Of a DNA stretch of 24,759 nt, positions 22,951-24,759 are shown in pieces (position 1 is the stretch's first letter; each line of letters starts with the position of its first letter). A program made the translations under genes and the position numbers. The stretch covers positions 1 to 24,759 of the IMG/VR virus record IMGVR_UViG_3300030012_001199. One strand, given 5' to 3'. This stretch comes from a virus. Below the pieces are notes generated by a model, which was given only the letters and a program-made list of their open reading frames with translations, was not told the origin of the DNA and did not search any database.

Positions 22951-23156
22951 CAATCAAGTGTATCAGACATACTCTTATCTAGTAAAGGTACGCAGGTTGC
23001 AAAGGTAAAACTACCAATCGGTTCTTCCTCATTGTATTCTTCTGCTTGTTCTATGCATTCTTCTGGTGAGGTTTTGTAGGCTACATCTCTGATTGTGTAT
23101 TTGTGTGGATCACTCAAAGAGGTTGCTACAAATACAATCAATAAATAATCAAACAT
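22950..23156 (-). CDS. Small exported or membrane-anchored protein with two Cys (68 aa)
   Basis: I place the start at ATG 23156 because AAGAAAG lies nine bases upstream; in-frame ATG 23165 and GTG 23195 are alternatives. The N-terminus MFDYLLIVFVATSLSD is an apolar stretch like a short signal or anchor. The rest is acidic, with Cys in SPEECIEQAEEYNEEEP and in FATCVPLLDKS, which could form a disulphide outside the cytoplasm. Many phages carry small two-Cys proteins of this layout with unknown role. It overlaps the next gene by one base and follows a 10-bp hairpin. Confidence 0.58.
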   Translation of the reverse strand: MFDYLLIVFVATSLSDPHKYTIRDVAYKTSPEECIEQAEEYNEEEPIGSFTFATCVPLLDKSMSDTLD

Positions 23157-23183
23157 TGGACACATCTTTCTTTGGAGGGATGG

Positions 23184-23219
23184 TGGCAGGGTCACGAAAG
23201 GAGTTAAGCGACCCTGCCA
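23184..23219 (-). promoter_or_regulatory. Perfect 10-bp inverted repeat in leftward intergenic region
   Basis: TGGCAGGGTC (23184-23193) and GACCCTGCCA (23210-23219) are exact reverse complements around a 16-nt spacer. It lies between two leftward genes (stop at 23226, start at 23156). No T run follows on either strand, so a standard intrinsic terminator is unlikely. In the leftward mRNA the loop reads CTCCTTTC, similar to the 3' end of 16S rRNA. It could be an mRNA-processing or stabilising hairpin, or a protein-binding site. Confidence 0.6.
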
Positions 23220-23225
23220 TAAACC

Positions 23226-23594
23226 TTAGAAGCCTACATCGGGCCCTGTGGTTTCACCACGTTTGTCTGACAAAGAGCAAGACATATAGTTTAGTCCTGT
23301 TTCTTTGGCTTGTTTAGTCCAGACAGAAACACGTCTGTTTCCAAATGGCCCCGAATAATCGGGATGTTTGTCGGTTTTCTTATCATTGTTTTGGTATAGC
23401 GTCCCGACTTTTTCATAGAGGTCGATAATATCTTTACCATCTCTGGTCGTGACCATAATAGCGGCCACCCGTTTTTTCTGTCCATTGTCATTAATCTCAC
23501 CTGTTAGTATGACTCTGCTATTTGGTTCAGAGGAATCAGGTTTGTTGCGTGGTGGGAATAGTGCGCCACGATTAGTATCATCAAATTGCGTCAT
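23226..23594 (-). CDS. DUF736-like protein with duplicated motif (122 aa)
   Basis: It starts at ATG 23594 with AAGGAGATATACT in front, a strong site. The N-terminus has DDTNRGALF, seen in marine-phage proteins near ssDNA-binding or recombination genes. Two tandem units follow the DUF736 plan (x-G-x-I-x-x-N-G-x-x-x-R-x-x-x, then x-x-G-x-x-Y/L). The first is residues 28-67 (VILTGEINDNGQKKRVAAIM) and the second 77-109 (HPDYSGPFGNRRVSVWTKQA, ending YMSCSLSD). The family function is unknown, and small beta-barrel ssDNA binding is an inference. Downstream of ERF and YqaJ, it probably belongs to the recombination module. Confidence 0.68.
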   Translation of the reverse strand: MTQFDDTNRGALFPPRNKPDSSEPNSRVILTGEINDNGQKKRVAAIMVTTRDGKDIIDLYEKVGTLYQNNDKKTDKHPDYSGPFGNRRVSVWTKQAKETGLNYMSCSLSDKRGETTGPDVGF

Positions 23595-23612
23595 AGTATA
23601 TCTCCTTCTGTA

Positions 23613-24158
23613 CTATTGTTGCGCCCAAGCATTTGGGTTTGATTGTGGTGTTTCTGGTTCTTTGGGTTGTTTGTCTGGCAGTGTCTTGGCAAGGTTCTTC
23701 TTTCTACCATCCTGTTTTGCTTTTTCTTCTTTTGCATTGGAAAGATCGTCAGCATCATCATCAGGTGTTGGCAGTCCAAAAGCCGCACATAGTCCATAGC
23801 GTTTGGCATATGTAATACCTGCACCATGCTTTTGTGGATTTGATCTATCCTTTTCTTGTACATGAATGGGTGTACGGCTCACTTGGCTTTCACCAGATTC
23901 ATGCATCAGTATGGTGCGTATATAATTCACTTGCGGATTGTGATCTAGAAAATCAATCTCTTGTGTGAATGTAAGGCCAAACTGACAGGCACCACGAACA
24001 GTATCAATAACCTGATTGATATCCGCATATGTACCCCAGACACCAGAAGCATTCTGTGATGCTGTTGGCCTGGTTTCATGGAAAGCAATCAAGGCTTTGA
24101 CCAATGTGTCAGGTTTTGATTTGGCAGTTGGTTTACGTTTGTCTTTCGTTTCCGTCAT
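23613..24158 (-). CDS. erf: ERF-family single-strand annealing recombinase
   Basis: A 181-aa protein starting at ATG 24158, preceded by AAAGGAGAAA; an in-frame upstream ATG at 24176 lacks support. The ERF core (PF04404) reads YADINQVIDTVRGACQFGLT (residues 44-63), TQEIDFLD, YIRTILMHESGESQVSRTPI (79-98), and NPQKHGAGITYAKRYGLCAA (107-126), then FGLPTPDDDADDL. ERF proteins coat and anneal single strands, promoting homologous recombination and genome circularisation. After residue 140 the tail is a low-complexity basic and Pro/Gln-rich linker ending NAWAQQ. The gene follows a YqaJ-type exonuclease, the usual partner that produces the single strands. Confidence 0.9.
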   Translation of the reverse strand: MTETKDKRKPTAKSKPDTLVKALIAFHETRPTASQNASGVWGTYADINQVIDTVRGACQFGLTFTQEIDFLDHNPQVNYIRTILMHESGESQVSRTPIHVQEKDRSNPQKHGAGITYAKRYGLCAAFGLPTPDDDADDLSNAKEEKAKQDGRKKNLAKTLPDKQPKEPETPQSNPNAWAQQ

Positions 24159-24187
24159 GTATGTTTCTCCTTTCATACTACAAACGA

Positions 24188-24759
24188 TTAGCTGGTTATG
24201 GTTATTCGCTTGAATCCTCTCTTGTCACGTTTGACTGTTAGAGCATTGCAATGCACCTCACGTTCATTGTCAGCTACCAATGACTTGAGGCTTTTGGCGG
24301 CAGTTGCATTACGATCTGCCGCTTCTTTTGTTTCTACATATTCGTGTGCCAGACTTACAAACTGATTGTCAGTATTAGCATCACGGGCAACCATGTCATT
24401 GATTTTGATATGATCAATGCTAGGCATTTCAGCAGGTAAATCATGACTTGGTGCTATATCAGTTGTTACGCACTCCCAAAAATGTTGAATGTGCTTAATC
24501 AATAGTTCTTGATACTCTTGGTCTGCATCTATTTTTACATAATCATGCTTTTGATTACCAAAGATGCACGACAGGTACATGGATGATATTGCTGATATCT
24601 GCATGTAAAACTGTAGCTGAGGCATGTACCTATCAAGTTGTTTGGTCATGTTTGTTGTTTGATTAGTATGCTTGCACTCCAAACCAATGCGTTGCCCATA
24701 CTCTGTAAAGACACCATCAAGCGTACCTCGACATGGAACACCATTCCACATCATGTTGA
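24188..24759 (-). CDS. YqaJ-like phage recombination exonuclease, 5' end outside window
   Basis: The frame is open to the window edge, so the start lies beyond it; about 190 residues are visible. The PD-(D/E)xK core shows GTLDGVF (Asp) and GLECKHTN (Glu-x-Lys), spaced as in YqaJ-type nucleases. PQLQFYMQI and YLSCIFGN follow, the latter matching the family's YM/Q motif and beta strand. The C-terminal part is a charged helix region. It would resect double-stranded ends to feed the ERF annealase encoded 29 nt downstream, an arrangement equivalent to lambda Exo/Beta. A plausible full length is about 280-320 aa. Confidence 0.85.
   Translation of the reverse strand, partial: NMMWNGVPCRGTLDGVFTEYGQRIGLECKHTNQTTNMTKQLDRYMPQLQFYMQISAISSMYLSCIFGNQKHDYVKIDADQEYQELLIKHIQHFWECVTTDIAPSHDLPAEMPSIDHIKINDMVARDANTDNQFVSLAHEYVETKEAADRNATAAKSLKSLVADNEREVHCNALTVKRDKRGFKRITITS

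Noticed and set aside
1-24759. Avoidance of GANTC, as expected for phages of CcrM-bearing Alphaproteobacteria
   Set aside because: GAATC, GATTC and GACTC were all encountered repeatedly while reading, so there is no striking absence comparable to GCWGC.
1-24759. T7-type phage RNA polymerase promoters
   Set aside because: I saw no repeated 20-25 bp element in the intergenic gaps and no match to the T7 consensus. Gaps are too few to define a motif by eye.

Overview
The window looks like the late (virion and lysis) arm plus the edge of a recombination module of a tailed marine bacteriophage with short-tail, T7-like (podovirus) architecture. The main evidence is gene order: large terminase, two small coiled-coil proteins, head-tail connector (portal), scaffold, major capsid, tail tubular A-like adaptor, tail nozzle-like protein, three internal virion proteins of about 172, 690 and 1368 aa (the T7 gp14/15/16 pattern), then a fibre with a T7-fibre-like N-terminus. 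Many proteins resemble families I associate with marine phages of Alphaproteobacteria, but no host gene, integrase or tRNA is present, so the host is not fixed. The DNA is AT-leaning. I see no insertion sequence, CRISPR array, rRNA or tRNA.

Layout, left to right. About 6-1665 is a packed array of very small, strongly basic ORFs, several joined by TAATG or similar overlaps, ending in a 63-aa ORF in the place where a small terminase would sit. 1652-3172 is the large terminase (TTG start). 3180-4088 holds two coiled-coil proteins that share a C-terminal motif. 4081-7803 encodes portal, a Bbp19-like protein, scaffold, a 143-nt leader, major capsid and a possible decoration protein, followed by a strong hairpin where T7 has its late terminator. 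7840-17351 encodes tail adaptor, nozzle and the ejection proteins. 17376-20833 encodes two fibre or receptor-binding proteins, the first with an S74 self-cleaving chaperone. 20836-22548 is a small conserved ORF and a lysis cassette of three membrane proteins and an M15 peptidase. All of this reads rightward.

From about 22,550 to the right end the genes read leftward: a YqaJ-type exonuclease (cut by the window end), an ERF-family annealing protein, a DUF736-like protein with two copies of its motif, and two small ORFs. The two transcription units converge on 22,539-22,600, where a hairpin with a seven-T run serves the leftward unit.

How the genes work together: exonuclease and annealing protein would process and recombine replicating DNA. 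Terminase packages it through the portal into a shell built on scaffold and capsid. Adaptor and nozzle complete the tail, the internal proteins are ejected to form a conduit, the fibres find the host, and holin plus peptidase release progeny.

The most unusual signal is genome-wide. The pentamer GCWGC (GCAGC/GCTGC) is almost absent (four sites found by eye), while GCSGC (GCGGC/GCCGC) is abundant. Ala-Ala pairs are written GCG-GCN or GCC-GCN. This looks like selection against a restriction or methylation site.
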